Part shown: in pieces, positions 45,636 through 54,953 of the stretch
Position numbering within the stretch: the first letter of the stretch is position 1
Layout: each line of letters starts with the position of its first letter
Assembly (NCBI GenBank): GCA_029212965.1
Contig: JARGOV010000003.1
Coordinates: forward strand, 44,293 to 106,929
Direction of reading: 5' to 3'
Source: Porticoccaceae bacterium
Lineage (GTDB): Bacteria > Pseudomonadota > Gammaproteobacteria > Pseudomonadales > Porticoccaceae
DNA: 62,637 nt
Position numbers and translations under genes: made by a program
The notes under the pieces: generated by a model
Databases searched by the model: none
The model's input: only the letters and a program-made list of their open reading frames with translations
What the model was told of the DNA's origin: nothing

Positions 45636-47603
45636 TTATGGTTGCACCAAGCTTAATTGCTGTAAGTTTTTGCGTAGAGACCGCGACGTCGCACTAGCAC
45701 CAAACCCAAGCCGCCCCATAAATACGGCATCGGCCTTCCCACCCGTGAAGGCATCCAGCTCGATTCGCAGAGTATCGGCTTCGGCCAACTTATCAACGCT
45801 CTCTGTAAAGCGTCGCCCCTCCCGTGCGTAAGTCGAAAAAATCAGCGGTGTCATTTCAGGCTGCAATTGCAAACCAAGCTTGGTAGCAGTGAGCCAAAAG
45901 CGTTGGGTTGCCCGCCCTCCCTCTAAATAGTCGGCAGTTTGCGTTTGAGGCTTATCGCTAAAAATGATGAAATGCGCTGCACAGCGCTGGGCGGGAATCA
46001 AATCGAGCTGAAGACGCGGCATTAGTGTACCGGCAAAATAACGATTAAGTATTTTCACACGAGACCAGCTCTGCAGGGCCCATCTCATCATTTTTACCGT
46101 CAGAGCGTCTGCGCCCAATGCCTGGTCTGGAATGCGGTCAGTACTAAACTGGGCATCCCAGTGGATAATTCTTTTATGAACTTCATACACCTCTGGAATG
46201 GTTAAACGAATGCCTGCGGCTCGCCAGAGTAACCGTGCTATCTGCCTTTTGTCCTTTCTGCCCTCAATCCATACCAGCTGATAACCCGGCCCCACGGCAT
46301 CTTCCAGCGCTTGCTTATGTCTTGCTAGTAAGGGGCGGGTCGATAAAGCCCGACGCTGAACACTTCGGGTCTTAATATAAGGTAGTAGTGGCGGTGTTTC
46401 GACTGGCTGTGCTTGCGCTGTCAACTGGACATCAATAATAGGATCGATAGCTGTCACAGGGTCTTGCAGTGTAAAACTGGCTTGAAATCCTTCGTTCTTT
46501 GCAGCAATGGCAATATTTTCTAGCAATGTGCCGACCGACGTTTGACTGGCACGGCCGGCCAGATCGTAGACGCACCAGTCGCGGGTATCGCGGGTGTGTA
46601 TAATAAAAAAGTTATCACTAAGTATTTCAAACTGCCAAGGTTGGGTGTTGTCACCGCTCGGTGCCCAGCGGGCGTAGTCAAGTATTCTATCGATAGCCGT
46701 TGTCGGTCGACTTTGGTGAGTCTCTGGGGTCACCGCTAAGGTTGCGGAAAGGCGCTTGCGAGCAATCTTCAAACCCAAACGCTGAATAGGATTGTTGTTA
46801 CCCATAGGACGCCAGGTTTTGGCCATTTTATTTCGATAAGCATCGAAATGAAGCCCCCGAGGGGCCGCCGGTACATCGCCTCGGTTTAGAAGAATCTTTA
46901 GAGCATGAGTACCAGCCATACCCGCACAAAGTTCGCAAGCCATTGGCGTCGACGGTCCTTTATGGGCATTGAGATCAAGGCGCGTGTCGTCAACCAAGTA
47001 TTTTACTTGCAGCATGGCTGGCGATAAACCCAGTAAAAAACGTAATAGTTGTTCGTCTTCGGGCTGGCCGGCTAGGCGAAAGTATTCTTCAAAAGTCATT
47101 TGCCCAGGCAAGAAAGCCAGAAACGCGACACCCATCCCTAAGGGTGCAGCGGTAATTGCCGGGATACCTTTTTCTGCACAGGCTGCAAAAACAGCCTGTC
47201 GAATATCTACTGCAAAAAAATCAAGCGAATCGACATAGAGGTCTACCTCATCAAGAAAATTATCGAGGTTTTCAGTGGTTACCCCAGCTGAGAACTTAAC
47301 CAGACCCAGCTCGGGATTGATGTCCAGAGCCAATTCTTCGAGCACTTCTATTTTTTCACGGCCCACATGGCGCATGCTAGCACCTGCCTGGCGATTAAAA
47401 TTTTCCTGTTCAAAAATATCGAGATCGGCAATAGTAAAATTACCAATGCCCAACCGGGTTAATGTCAAAAGATGACTACCACCGACACCACCTAAACCGG
47501 CAATAGCGATGCGTTTTGAACGCAGTATTTGCTGTTCGGTATCCGTTACCCAGCCCAAATTGCGTGAAAACGCCGCCCCATACTCAAAATGTTCTGCTAG
47601 CAT
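45636..47603 (-). CDS. E1-like (ThiF) adenylyltransferase fused to a nitroreductase-like domain
   Basis: 655 residues. The N-terminal 270 residues are an E1/ThiF domain: GLGGVGG (36–42), the acidic pair in IADLDIFE (60, 62), NRQ (70–72), a Lys in VGREKIE and one CxxC (CELC, 223–226). The C-terminal part from about residue 305 is a nitroreductase/FMN fold (DYARWAPSGDNTQPWQFEIL). The combination resembles the Rv1355c-type proteins of actinobacteria. ATG at 47603 has AAGGA 6 bp upstream; the longer ORF to 47705 is rejected. It lies 94 bp downstream of the exosortase-associated acyltransferase, so a joint pathway is likely. The reaction is unknown. Confidence 0.87.
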   Translation of the reverse strand: MLAEHFEYGAAFSRNLGWVTDTEQQILRSKRIAIAGLGGVGGSHLLTLTRLGIGNFTIADLDIFEQENFNRQAGASMRHVGREKIEVLEELALDINPELGLVKFSAGVTTENLDNFLDEVDLYVDSLDFFAVDIRQAVFAACAEKGIPAITAAPLGMGVAFLAFLPGQMTFEEYFRLAGQPEDEQLLRFLLGLSPAMLQVKYLVDDTRLDLNAHKGPSTPMACELCAGMAGTHALKILLNRGDVPAAPRGLHFDAYRNKMAKTWRPMGNNNPIQRLGLKIARKRLSATLAVTPETHQSRPTTAIDRILDYARWAPSGDNTQPWQFEILSDNFFIIHTRDTRDWCVYDLAGRASQTSVGTLLENIAIAAKNEGFQASFTLQDPVTAIDPIIDVQLTAQAQPVETPPLLPYIKTRSVQRRALSTRPLLARHKQALEDAVGPGYQLVWIEGRKDKRQIARLLWRAAGIRLTIPEVYEVHKRIIHWDAQFSTDRIPDQALGADALTVKMMRWALQSWSRVKILNRYFAGTLMPRLQLDLIPAQRCAAHFIIFSDKPQTQTADYLEGGRATQRFWLTATKLGLQLQPEMTPLIFSTYAREGRRFTESVDKLAEADTLRIELDAFTGGKADAVFMGRLGFGASATSRSLRKNLQQLSLVQP

Positions 47604-47697
47604 TTTTCTTCCTTTGCTGCACCACTTCGTCAGTAAACAGCTTTGAAACTTTGGGTGCCAGTAAGTAGACGATAGAAGACAATTAAAACCTGGCCTC

Positions 47698-48444
47698 TTA
47701 ACCACCCCTATAAGATTGGGCTAGTTGCTGATGAATAGCCGTGTAGAGGGCCTTTAAGTCGGGAACCATATTATCAATCGCAGATTGTGTTTTTATATAA
47801 TAAAGCGCTCTGTCACCATGATATTGAATCGTTTTACCCGCAGGTTCAAAAATAATGCCTGAGCGTTTCATCAGTCGTGGAAGGAAGGGCTCCATCATCG
47901 CAAACACATCATTTCTGCCAGAAAGCTCCGTCATCGCAGTAGAGGCTAGAAAACCAGCTATGGCAATTAATGAAAATGAACGTTTCTCAGCTTCGGAGCA
48001 GGTCATCGCGTCAACTTCACCAAAGCGTGTTTCCGCTTCACCAGGACGACGGCGGAAAGCACCATCGACAGCCAGGCGCGAAATTTCACAGAGGTGGCTA
48101 CGGTCTATATTTAGCGCACCAACGAAGGCTGTATCTATACCATGGGCACAATATTTCTCAAAGGGTAGGGGTTCTTCGTTATCGCCACTAGCCGGTACTA
48201 ACCGAACGCAGCCAGCAGCCATGCCACTGTTTTTATGCCGAACCAAACAATGCAGTGCGTGATCATCATATTCATCATATTCAGCCTTATCAGGAAAGTG
48301 TTCACTTGGTTCGTACCCAAATTCTTCACAATAAACACGGTAGCGCACTTGAAAGACTGCCTTTTTTTGCTCAACACTTGATGCCAGTTCAACCTGAAAA
48401 TATTGAAGAAACTTTTCAGCAATTGAGGTTTTTTCTTCATCCAT
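47698..48444 (-). CDS. PEP-CTERM/exosortase-associated acyltransferase (TIGR03694-like)
   Basis: 248 residues with the GNAT-like fold of acyl-homoserine-lactone and N-acyl amino acid synthases: VFQVRYRVYCEEFGYEP, the acidic EYDEYDDHALH region, CEISRLAVDGAFRRR. It is expected to transfer an acyl chain from a carrier to an amine and matches the family repeatedly found with exosortase genes. ATG at 48444 is chosen because AGGGGTG lies about 6 bp upstream and the family begins near MDEEKTSIAEKF. A second acyltransferase of the same superfamily is fused to a cNMP domain at 28114. A LuxI role is unlikely, as no LuxR is present. Confidence 0.87.
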   Translation of the reverse strand: MDEEKTSIAEKFLQYFQVELASSVEQKKAVFQVRYRVYCEEFGYEPSEHFPDKAEYDEYDDHALHCLVRHKNSGMAAGCVRLVPASGDNEEPLPFEKYCAHGIDTAFVGALNIDRSHLCEISRLAVDGAFRRRPGEAETRFGEVDAMTCSEAEKRSFSLIAIAGFLASTAMTELSGRNDVFAMMEPFLPRLMKRSGIIFEPAGKTIQYHGDRALYYIKTQSAIDNMVPDLKALYTAIHQQLAQSYRGG

Positions 48445-48546
48445 ATTCGTCACCCCTATTAAGCTTAACTGTGGAATGTACCCACACAATGACCACAGCT
48501 TGTTATTCTTCGAACCCAACAACACACTTCAAGAAGTGGGCTATAG

Positions 48547-49068
48547 TCAACCGTGGTTCCTTTCAAGTGTACCAATCAGCCCTGTTATTGACTGCCCAAG
48601 AAAAGTATACACCTGCTGAAAGCCCGCTTTATTACTATAGTAAGGATCTGGAACTTCGGTCACACCTAGCTCCGGTGCGAAAGACATTATCATCGCTAAC
48701 TTATGCTGGTGGTCGCCCGGGCAAGACTTCATAACACTTTGAAAGTTACCTGTATCCATTGCCAAAATATAATCAAACTGAACGAAATCGGCAGGCTGAA
48801 TACGACGTGATCGCAAGCCAGATATATCAATCCCAGCAGGTCGCAAAGTCTGCTGGGCCCTGAGGTCTGGCCGTTGTCCCTGCCTAGATACATGAGTACC
48901 CGCTGAATCCACTCTAATATACGACGACAAATCTCGCTCAATAAGCATACGTCGCAATATCCCCTCGGCCATGGGGGAGCGGCAATAGTTCTCAGTGCAT
49001 ACCATTAACACTGAAAACTGATGTTCATCATTCTTTGAGGAAAAAAGCTTGCGTCTAAAAAATCTCAA
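48547..49068 (-). CDS. Low-molecular-weight protein-tyrosine phosphatase
   Basis: 173 residues with the signature C-x5-R-S as VCTENYCRSP (Cys24, Arg30) and the acid motif DPYY. In polysaccharide loci these enzymes (Wzb-like) dephosphorylate a Wzc-type tyrosine kinase. No such kinase is in the window. The ORF begins with TTG at 49068, just after an in-frame stop, without a Shine–Dalgarno. A GTG at about 49011 would give a more typical N-terminus (6 residues before the Cys loop), so the start is uncertain. It lies between the acyltransferase and the priming transferase on the same strand. Confidence 0.85.
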   Translation of the reverse strand: MRFFRRKLFSSKNDEHQFSVLMVCTENYCRSPMAEGILRRMLIERDLSSYIRVDSAGTHVSRQGQRPDLRAQQTLRPAGIDISGLRSRRIQPADFVQFDYILAMDTGNFQSVMKSCPGDHQHKLAMIMSFAPELGVTEVPDPYYSNKAGFQQVYTFLGQSITGLIGTLERNHG

Positions 49069-49110
49069 TTAAAATAATGTCTTATACCAAGCCAACGAGC
49101 AGTATTATGT

Positions 49111-50469
49111 TTAATAAGCATTTTTATGAAAAAACCCCTTATAGCAACTCTTTAGAATAATTTTCAGGTCAAGCCATAGGCTCCAGTTATTTATATACCA
49201 TAGATCATGTTCGACCCGCTGACTCATTTTTTCCAGGGTATCCGTGCGCCCTCGGTAGCCATTAATTTGAGCCCAACCTGTAATCCCTGGTTTGACTTTG
49301 TGACGCCACATATAGGATTCCACTAGATCTTTATAGTATTCATTATGGGCCAAGGCATGGGGTCGAGGCCCAACAATAGACATTCGCCCCTGAAGTACGT
49401 TAAAAAATTGTGGCAATTCATCAAGGCTAGTTCGACGAAGAAAATGGCCCAGAGGTGGTATTCGAGGGTCATCAATCTCTGCTTGGCTTAGTACACCCTC
49501 TTCCTCACTGTGCACTTCCATACTACGAAACTTATAGACATGAATTTTCCCCCCCCCCATGCCATGACGCTTTTGCCTGAACAGTACCGGCCCCTCGGAG
49601 GTCATTTTGATCGCCAGGGCAATAATAAGACACACTGGTATCACTGAGACACCGATCAAAGTCCCTAAAATCAAATCCTCAAGTCGCTTTACACCATGAT
49701 TAAAACCATCGAGAGGTGTGTAACTGAGATCAATGGTGTACTGGGAACCGAGATAACTTATCCGATGTTTAAGTAATTTGGCATCGTCAAACTGAGGGAT
49801 AAAACGGATGTTAACCAGAGTATGGCGAAGTTCGTAGCTAATATCATCTATGCTTGAACAATCGCTAAATGGCATACTAATCCAAACTTCCGTCGCTCCA
49901 GCATTACCGACAACCTCAGCCAAACCCTTATAAGCGAAACGGTCATTTTGTAAATCGAGCTCTCGACAGATGCGGTAACCTGCCGTTTCCATGTTTTTCA
50001 ACGTCTCGTAGGTCTGTTTGCTGCTATAGATAATCAGAACCTTTCTCTGCATCTTCCCTCTGCCCTGCAGTGCCGCTATAAACTGGAAGTAACCGGCATG
50101 GGAGAGAAAGAGAATCAATATTGCTAGGGTGATCCACCAACCCAACCAGAGTCGTGAATACAGCTGGGTAACCTTGAGGAAGACCACCAATAGCATAAAA
50201 ATGCTAAAGCCTAGAATAACGCGGCTAAAGAAATAGAAGAATATGCTCTTAAACGTTGAACCCGCTTGAGGGTAGGCGTTTGCGACAGTGAAGGTCATCC
50301 CGGTCATCAAACTCGCCGAAAAAATAAACAGGTGGTAATACGGCGGTAAGTTCAATTCACCAAAACGTAGGTAATAGCTAAAATATCCAGTGAAAATCAT
50401 TAACACAATGTCGACGATTATCGAGACAGTATTAAAACCCGAGACAGTATTGCTATGGTGCTTACCCAT
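49111..50469 (-). CDS. Undecaprenyl-phosphate sugar phosphotransferase (WcaJ-type)
   Basis: 452 residues: five N-terminal membrane helices, a Rossmann-like region and the catalytic domain with KFRSMEVHSEEEG, RRTSLDELPQFFNVLQG, GPRPHALAHNEYY and GITGWAQINGYRG. It starts exopolysaccharide repeat units on the lipid carrier, usually with glucose-1-phosphate. ATG at 50469 has GTGAG 5 bp upstream. It is distinct from the TIGR03013-type enzyme at 26167, so the island encodes two priming enzymes. An upstream terminator (50505–50541) separates it from the helix-hairpin-helix gene. Confidence 0.93.
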   Translation of the reverse strand: MGKHHSNTVSGFNTVSIIVDIVLMIFTGYFSYYLRFGELNLPPYYHLFIFSASLMTGMTFTVANAYPQAGSTFKSIFFYFFSRVILGFSIFMLLVVFLKVTQLYSRLWLGWWITLAILILFLSHAGYFQFIAALQGRGKMQRKVLIIYSSKQTYETLKNMETAGYRICRELDLQNDRFAYKGLAEVVGNAGATEVWISMPFSDCSSIDDISYELRHTLVNIRFIPQFDDAKLLKHRISYLGSQYTIDLSYTPLDGFNHGVKRLEDLILGTLIGVSVIPVCLIIALAIKMTSEGPVLFRQKRHGMGGGKIHVYKFRSMEVHSEEEGVLSQAEIDDPRIPPLGHFLRRTSLDELPQFFNVLQGRMSIVGPRPHALAHNEYYKDLVESYMWRHKVKPGITGWAQINGYRGRTDTLEKMSQRVEHDLWYINNWSLWLDLKIILKSCYKGFFHKNAY

Positions 50470-50504
50470 GTAGACTCACTATTAACCACATATAAAAGTA
50501 TTAA

Positions 50505-50541
50505 TAACAAAATGACCACACGAAAGGTGGCCATTTTGTTA
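50505..50541 (-). terminator. Hairpin terminator after the helix-hairpin-helix protein gene
   Basis: Minus strand: stem of two blocks (TAACAAAATG paired with CATTTTGTTA, and CCAC paired with GTGG) with one A·C mismatch and a 7-nt loop. The 3' arm is T-rich, which can act as the U-tract. It lies 15 bp after the stop of the gene at 50556. Confidence 0.65.
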
Positions 50542-50555
50542 ACAATACTTAGGTA

Positions 50556-50864
50556 TTACAAGGTTATTAGTGCTGCATTTTTCTTAACAGTACGCGCACC
50601 AATACCCTTTACATTTGACAGCTGTTCCTTACTCGAAAATGATCCGTGCTCATCACGGTACTTAACAATTGCTTCAGCCTTAGTTTCACCAATATTATGT
50701 AAGACCGCAGCCAGCTCCTTGGCATCAGCTTTATTAATATTGACGGTTATAGCAAAAGCTTTTTCAGATCCAGCTTTTACTTCCGCGAAAACCGGCCCAG
50801 CAATACCTCCCGTCAGAAAGATAACTGCACAAACACACGCTAACATCATCCTTATAGCTTTCAT
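50556..50864 (-). CDS. Periplasmic helix-hairpin-helix protein (ComEA-like)
   Basis: 102 residues: Sec signal peptide (about 1–28, ending VFA), then two helix-hairpin-helix motifs (VNINKADAKELAAVL and LSNVKGIGARTVKKNAAL). HhH modules bind DNA; ComEA-type proteins retain incoming DNA in the periplasm during competence. A gene of this kind also borders the O-antigen locus of Pseudomonas aeruginosa. ATG at 50862–50864 has GGGAG 6 bp upstream. Confidence 0.9.
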   Translation of the reverse strand: MKAIRMMLACVCAVIFLTGGIAGPVFAEVKAGSEKAFAITVNINKADAKELAAVLHNIGETKAEAIVKYRDEHGSFSSKEQLSNVKGIGARTVKKNAALITL

Positions 50865-50906
50865 ACTTTACTCCCTGCACCAAAGTGCTCCATGTCAATC
50901 AGATCG

Positions 50907-51641
50907 TTAGAGGGTCAATCCCTCCCCCTCATCTTCTCCAATTTCCTTTTTTATCGCAAGTAGTGTGGCCACTGGATCTTTCGACTGCGTCACTGGTCGG
51001 CCAATGACCAGGTAGCTACTATCCCCGTCGATAGCTTGTCGAGGCGTCATGGTGCGGCGTTGATCATCAACCGATAATAAGCTGATAGGTCGAATGCCCG
51101 GTGTGACACGTAAAAAAGCGTCGCCATATTGATTCACAATGCCATGCGCTTCTTGTGCAGAGCACACCACACCGTCCAGACCGCATTTCTGGGCTAGCCC
51201 TGCCAAATGTGTAGCGAGGTGAGCAGCTGACAGATTCATACCCAGCTCGTTAACATCAGTGTCTTGCATGCTTGTCAATACCGTGACAGCAATAAGGCGA
51301 GCATCGCCACCCTGATGCTCTAACGCTTCGCGAGCCGCCACCATCATTCTAGAACCACCCAAGGCGTGTACATTAAGCATCCACACACCAAGATCTAACG
51401 CGGCGCTTACAGCCTTGGCAACAGTACTGGGGATATCGTGAAATTTAAGATCGAGGAAAACATCAAAACCGCGTTCAACTAGGGCTTTCACCAATTCAGG
51501 TCCCGAGTGAGTGAACACTTCCTTGCCAACTTTCAAACGACAAAGGTCAGGACTGACACTATCGGCAAAAGCTAGGACTGAGGGTTTATCAGGGTAATCT
51601 AAAGCAACAATAATACGTTTATCAATTCTGGCAACTGTCAT
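50907..51641 (-). CDS. pyrF: Orotidine-5'-phosphate decarboxylase
   Basis: 244 residues; last step of de novo UMP synthesis. The catalytic triad Asp64-x-Lys66-x-x-Asp69 is in [12 protein letters not shown], and the phosphate-binding end VTPGIRP is present. It lies 25 bp downstream of lapA, as in many gammaproteobacteria, but lapB, which usually separates the two, is absent. ATG at 51641 has no good ribosome site. Confidence 0.97.
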   Translation of the reverse strand: MTVARIDKRIIVALDYPDKPSVLAFADSVSPDLCRLKVGKEVFTHSGPELVKALVERGFDVFLDLKFHDIPSTVAKAVSAALDLGVWMLNVHALGGSRMMVAAREALEHQGGDARLIAVTVLTSMQDTDVNELGMNLSAAHLATHLAGLAQKCGLDGVVCSAQEAHGIVNQYGDAFLRVTPGIRPISLLSVDDQRRTMTPRQAIDGDSSYLVIGRPVTQSKDPVATLLAIKKEIGEDEGEGLTL

Positions 51642-51666
51642 TTTTAGGGTCTTTTAGCAGCGGATT

Positions 51667-51966
51667 TTAATTTCCAGAGTTATTAGACCCTGATTTCTTT
51701 ATTTCAGCCGCAGCAAGACCAAGTTGTCGTTCCAAGCGTCGCACCTGTGCTGTCTTCCTCAAAGTGCTCGGTAAACCTGCAATATAACTGAGCATACTAC
51801 CGCCGAGAAAGGCCGCTAGCAGCCAGATTCCAAGAGGTAACTGCACCAAAGGGAACCCGAGCAGAGTTACTGGCACCTCGAGAGGGTTATCCTGAACAAT
51901 CCAAATACCAATCAACACGCAAATCAGTAGTGACAACAGACCAATCCATCGTTTTACTTTAGTCAT
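51667..51966 (-). CDS. lapA: LapA family inner-membrane protein (lipopolysaccharide assembly protein A)
   Basis: 99 residues with two membrane helices (about 7–25 and 43–63) and a short coiled-coil C-terminus (RLERQLGLAAAEIKK). LapA works with LapB in controlling LPS synthesis through FtsH/LpxC turnover. CGGAG lies 6 bp before the ATG at 51966. It is unusual that lapB does not follow. A TATAAT at 52014–52019 may be its -10, overlapping the ihfB terminator. Confidence 0.9.
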   Translation of the reverse strand: MTKVKRWIGLLSLLICVLIGIWIVQDNPLEVPVTLLGFPLVQLPLGIWLLAAFLGGSMLSYIAGLPSTLRKTAQVRRLERQLGLAAAEIKKSGSNNSGN

Positions 51967-51977
51967 TTCTATCTCCG

Positions 51978-52010
51978 AAAAAAAACGGCAAAGCGTAAGC
52001 TCTACCGTTT
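51978..52010 (-). terminator. Rho-independent terminator of the rpsA–ihfB unit
   Basis: Minus strand: 12-bp stem (two G·T pairs) closed by a TTAC loop and followed by eight T's, ending 12 bp before the lapA start codon. A strong intrinsic terminator. Confidence 0.92.
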
Positions 52011-52036
52011 CTAATTATACGACCTATTGGCCAATC

Positions 52037-52327
52037 CTACTTATGAATGCCTGCGTTAACGCGTTCCCGCAGCTCTTTACCAGGCTTAAAATAGGGTACA
52101 TGCTTACCAGGCAACTCGACGGTTTCTCCGGTTTTGGGATTCCGGCCAACCCGCGGATTACGATAATGTAAGCAAAAACTACCAAATCCTCTTATCTCGA
52201 TACGCTGGTTGTTAACCAGTGCCTGCGTCATTTCTTCCAATATCATTTTAACTGCCAATTCAACATCTTTTGGCGGCAACTGATCCTGAAATTGTGAAAT
52301 TCGATCAATCAATTCAGATTTGGTCAT
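52037..52327 (-). CDS. ihfB: Integration host factor subunit beta
   Basis: 96 residues of the HU/IHF family with the DNA-binding arm [13 protein letters not shown] and [10 protein letters not shown] start typical of IHF-beta. With IhfA (not in the window) it bends DNA sharply at specific sites, including at sigma-54 promoters. It follows rpsA by 37 bp in the usual rpsA–ihfB order and is followed by a strong terminator. Confidence 0.96.
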   Translation of the reverse strand: MTKSELIDRISQFQDQLPPKDVELAVKMILEEMTQALVNNQRIEIRGFGSFCLHYRNPRVGRNPKTGETVELPGKHVPYFKPGKELRERVNAGIHK

Positions 52328-52364
52328 TTTTTCGTACCATTGTCATCCAGTGATAAGTCACCAA

Positions 52365-54050
52365 CTACCTGTCGTTACTCTCCATTTGCGCTTTGATAAG
52401 GTCACCAATGGTCGTCGGTGAGGCTGCATTATCAGATTCCTGCTTCTTGTGGTCCTGAACCGCCGCTTTTTCTTCAGCCATGTCCTTCGCTTTGATAGAC
52501 AGGTTAATAACGCGATTTTTCCTATCGGTACCAATAACTCGAGCTTCGATTTCATCTCCCACTTTCAAGACTGAGCGAATATCTTCAACCTTATCCTGGG
52601 AGACTTCAGAGGCTTTCAACATGCCTTCGATGTCTTCACCCAAAGTGATTTTGGCAAACTTCACTTCGACTTCTTTAACCACACCTTTGATTAGACCACC
52701 TTTTTCATTCTCTGCAATAAAGTTCGAGAATGGGTCATCAGCAAGCTGTTTAATACCGAGGGAAATACGTTCACGCTCAGAATCAATAGCTAAAATAACA
52801 GTCTCAATTTCATCACCTTTCTTGTAGTTTCTAACAACATCTTCACCGGTTTCGTTCCAGGAGATATCGGAGAGGTGAACCAAACCATCAATACCGCCAT
52901 CTAGGCCAATAAAGATACCGAAGTCGGTAATAGACTTGATAGTACCTGAGATCTTGTCGCCCTTAGCGTGCTGACCACCAAAATCATCCCAGGGGTTAGT
53001 AAAGCACTGTTTCATGCCCAGGGAAATTCGACGACGCTCTTCATCAATATCGAGCACCATTACTTCAATCTCTTCACCGACTTGAACAACTTTAGAAGGA
53101 TGGACATTTTTGTTGGTCCAATCCATCTCAGAGACGTGAACCAAACCTTCAACGCCATCTTCAAGTTCGGCAAAACAACCGTAGTCCGTCAGATTAGTAA
53201 CGGTGGCTTTCACTTTGACTTTTTCAGGGTAACGGCCCTTGATATCGCTCCAAGGGTCTTCACCCATTTGCTTCATACCGAGGGAAACGCGATTGCGCTC
53301 ACGGTCAAACTTAAGTACTTTAACGTCAATGTCGTCACCCACATTAACGACTTCCGAAGGATGCTTAATGCGCTTCCAGGACATATCGGTAATGTGCAAC
53401 AGACCATCGATACCACCGAGGTCAACAAAGGCACCGTAGTCGGTGAGGTTTTTAACCACACCTTTCAAGGTAACGCCTTCTTCGAGGTTGTTGAGCAATT
53501 CTTCACGCTCGGAAGAATTTATCGCCTCCATGACCGCACGGCGAGAAACAACAACGTTATTACGCTTTTGATCAAGCTTAATAACTTTAAATTCTAGCGG
53601 TTTATCTTCAAGGTGGGATGTTTCGCGCATAGGGCGAACATCAACCAATGAACCCGGCAGGAAGGCTCGCAAACCGTTGAGATCGACGGTAAAACCGCCC
53701 TTCACCTTGCCATTGATAACACCGATGACGACCTCGTCAGCTGCTTGCGCTGCTTCCAATGCAATCCAAGATTCAGCACGACGTGCTTTCTCGCGAGACA
53801 ACTTAGTGGCACCAAAACCATCTTCTACAGTCTCCAGCGACACCTGAACTTCGTCGCCGACAGCTACAGCCAATTCACCGTTGTCATCGAAAAACTCTTC
53901 TACGGCGATAACGCCTTCCGATTTCAAACCAGCATGGACGGTTACCCAGTCCTTGTCTATATCGATGACAACACCGGTTACGATTGAACCAGGTGCCATT
54001 TCAACGGTTAATAAACTTTCTTCAAACAGATCAGCAAAGCTTTCGCTCAT
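52365..54050 (-). CDS. rpsA: 30S ribosomal protein S1
   Basis: 561 residues (E. coli 557) with six S1 RNA-binding repeats; repeats 3–6 are easily seen by their GxVxxxxDYGxFVxLxxGxDGLxH pattern. It recruits mRNA to the ribosome. ATG at 54048–54050 is preceded by a 213-bp gene-free leader after cmk with a hairpin at 54118–54137. Confidence 0.98.
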   Translation of the reverse strand: MSESFADLFEESLLTVEMAPGSIVTGVVIDIDKDWVTVHAGLKSEGVIAVEEFFDDNGELAVAVGDEVQVSLETVEDGFGATKLSREKARRAESWIALEAAQAADEVVIGVINGKVKGGFTVDLNGLRAFLPGSLVDVRPMRETSHLEDKPLEFKVIKLDQKRNNVVVSRRAVMEAINSSEREELLNNLEEGVTLKGVVKNLTDYGAFVDLGGIDGLLHITDMSWKRIKHPSEVVNVGDDIDVKVLKFDRERNRVSLGMKQMGEDPWSDIKGRYPEKVKVKATVTNLTDYGCFAELEDGVEGLVHVSEMDWTNKNVHPSKVVQVGEEIEVMVLDIDEERRRISLGMKQCFTNPWDDFGGQHAKGDKISGTIKSITDFGIFIGLDGGIDGLVHLSDISWNETGEDVVRNYKKGDEIETVILAIDSERERISLGIKQLADDPFSNFIAENEKGGLIKGVVKEVEVKFAKITLGEDIEGMLKASEVSQDKVEDIRSVLKVGDEIEARVIGTDRKNRVINLSIKAKDMAEEKAAVQDHKKQESDNAASPTTIGDLIKAQMESNDR

Positions 54051-54117
54051 TCGGGTAATACCTCTATTAAACAGGGCGTTATAGCGTATTGGCTATAGTC
54101 GTCGCTAGCGCCCGCAG

Positions 54118-54137
54118 CCGAGTCGCCAGACTCTCGG
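54118..54137 (-). promoter_or_regulatory. Hairpin in the rpsA leader
   Basis: Minus strand: CCGA-GA-GTC-TGGC-GAC-TCGG folds with a two-base bulge about 70 nt upstream of the start codon. S1 leaders in enterobacteria carry hairpins used for autogenous control; that this one does so is inference. Confidence 0.35.
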
Positions 54138-54263
54138 GTTATTCACATTAAGGAGTAACTAGTGCAATACTGGCATGAACACCAATAACTCCTGTTAAAT
54201 TTTGATCAGACGTTTTACTAAAATGCAGTACCTCTAATCTCTTGGGTACCGGGCATTTGACGT

Positions 54264-54953
54264 CTAAATTTTTAGCCGCTGAGTAACGGCATTCAATACT
54301 ACGTCGAGAACTTCTGCGATACTCAGCGCCGTGCTGTCAACCGTGATCGCATCTTCTGCCGGCAGGAGAGGTGCTACAGCACGTGTTCTATCGCGCTCAT
54401 CTCTACTCTCAACCTTCTCCACAAGGTCGCGGAGACTACCACTTTCCCCCTTATCAATCAACTGCTTATAGCGCCTCTCTGCTCGCGCTTGCGCACTAGC
54501 GGTAAGGAAAACCTTAACTTCGGCATCAGGGAAAATCACTGTACCCATATCGCGGCCATCGGCAACCAATCCGGGTTTACGCGCAAAAGCCTTTTGACGC
54601 TGCAATAAAGCACTGCGCACTTCGGGAAAGGCCGCAACCATTGAGGCCTGAGCACCAACATTTTCACCGCGAATCAACTCGGAAACATTCTCTGTTTCCA
54701 GAACTACTTTCGGTGAACCACCCTGGCTGTCCATTTCAAAAGCTATATCCATATGAGCCGCCAAAACAGCGAGGGCTTCAACATTATCGAGCGCCACACC
54801 GTGGCGCTTCGCAGCCATTGCCACCAGACGATAGAGAGCCCCACTATCCAGATAGTTGAAACCCAACTTACTCGCCAGTAACTGGCTAATGGTTCCTTTA
54901 CCTGACCCACTGGGCCCATCAATAGTGATTACTGGGGGCTTAATAATCATCAT
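54264..54953 (-). CDS. cmk: Cytidylate kinase
   Basis: 229 residues. P-loop [13 protein letters not shown]-binding DSGALYR and [11 protein letters not shown]. It phosphorylates CMP and dCMP. The ATG at 54953 overlaps the stop of tyrA::aroA by four bases (ATGA), with GAGGA 6 bp upstream, so the two are translationally coupled. Confidence 0.97.
   Translation of the reverse strand: MMIIKPPVITIDGPSGSGKGTISQLLASKLGFNYLDSGALYRLVAMAAKRHGVALDNVEALAVLAAHMDIAFEMDSQGGSPKVVLETENVSELIRGENVGAQASMVAAFPEVRSALLQRQKAFARKPGLVADGRDMGTVIFPDAEVKVFLTASAQARAERRYKQLIDKGESGSLRDLVEKVESRDERDRTRAVAPLLPAEDAITVDSTALSIAEVLDVVLNAVTQRLKI

Noticed and set aside
47698-48444. LuxI-type autoinducer synthase
   Set aside because: The fold is related, but no LuxR regulator is nearby and the sequence fits the exosortase-associated acyltransferase family better; the same holds for 28114.
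52968-53597. Antisense ORF of 209 codons inside rpsA
   Set aside because: It mirrors the coding pattern of ribosomal protein S1 on the opposite strand; a shadow of a conserved gene.
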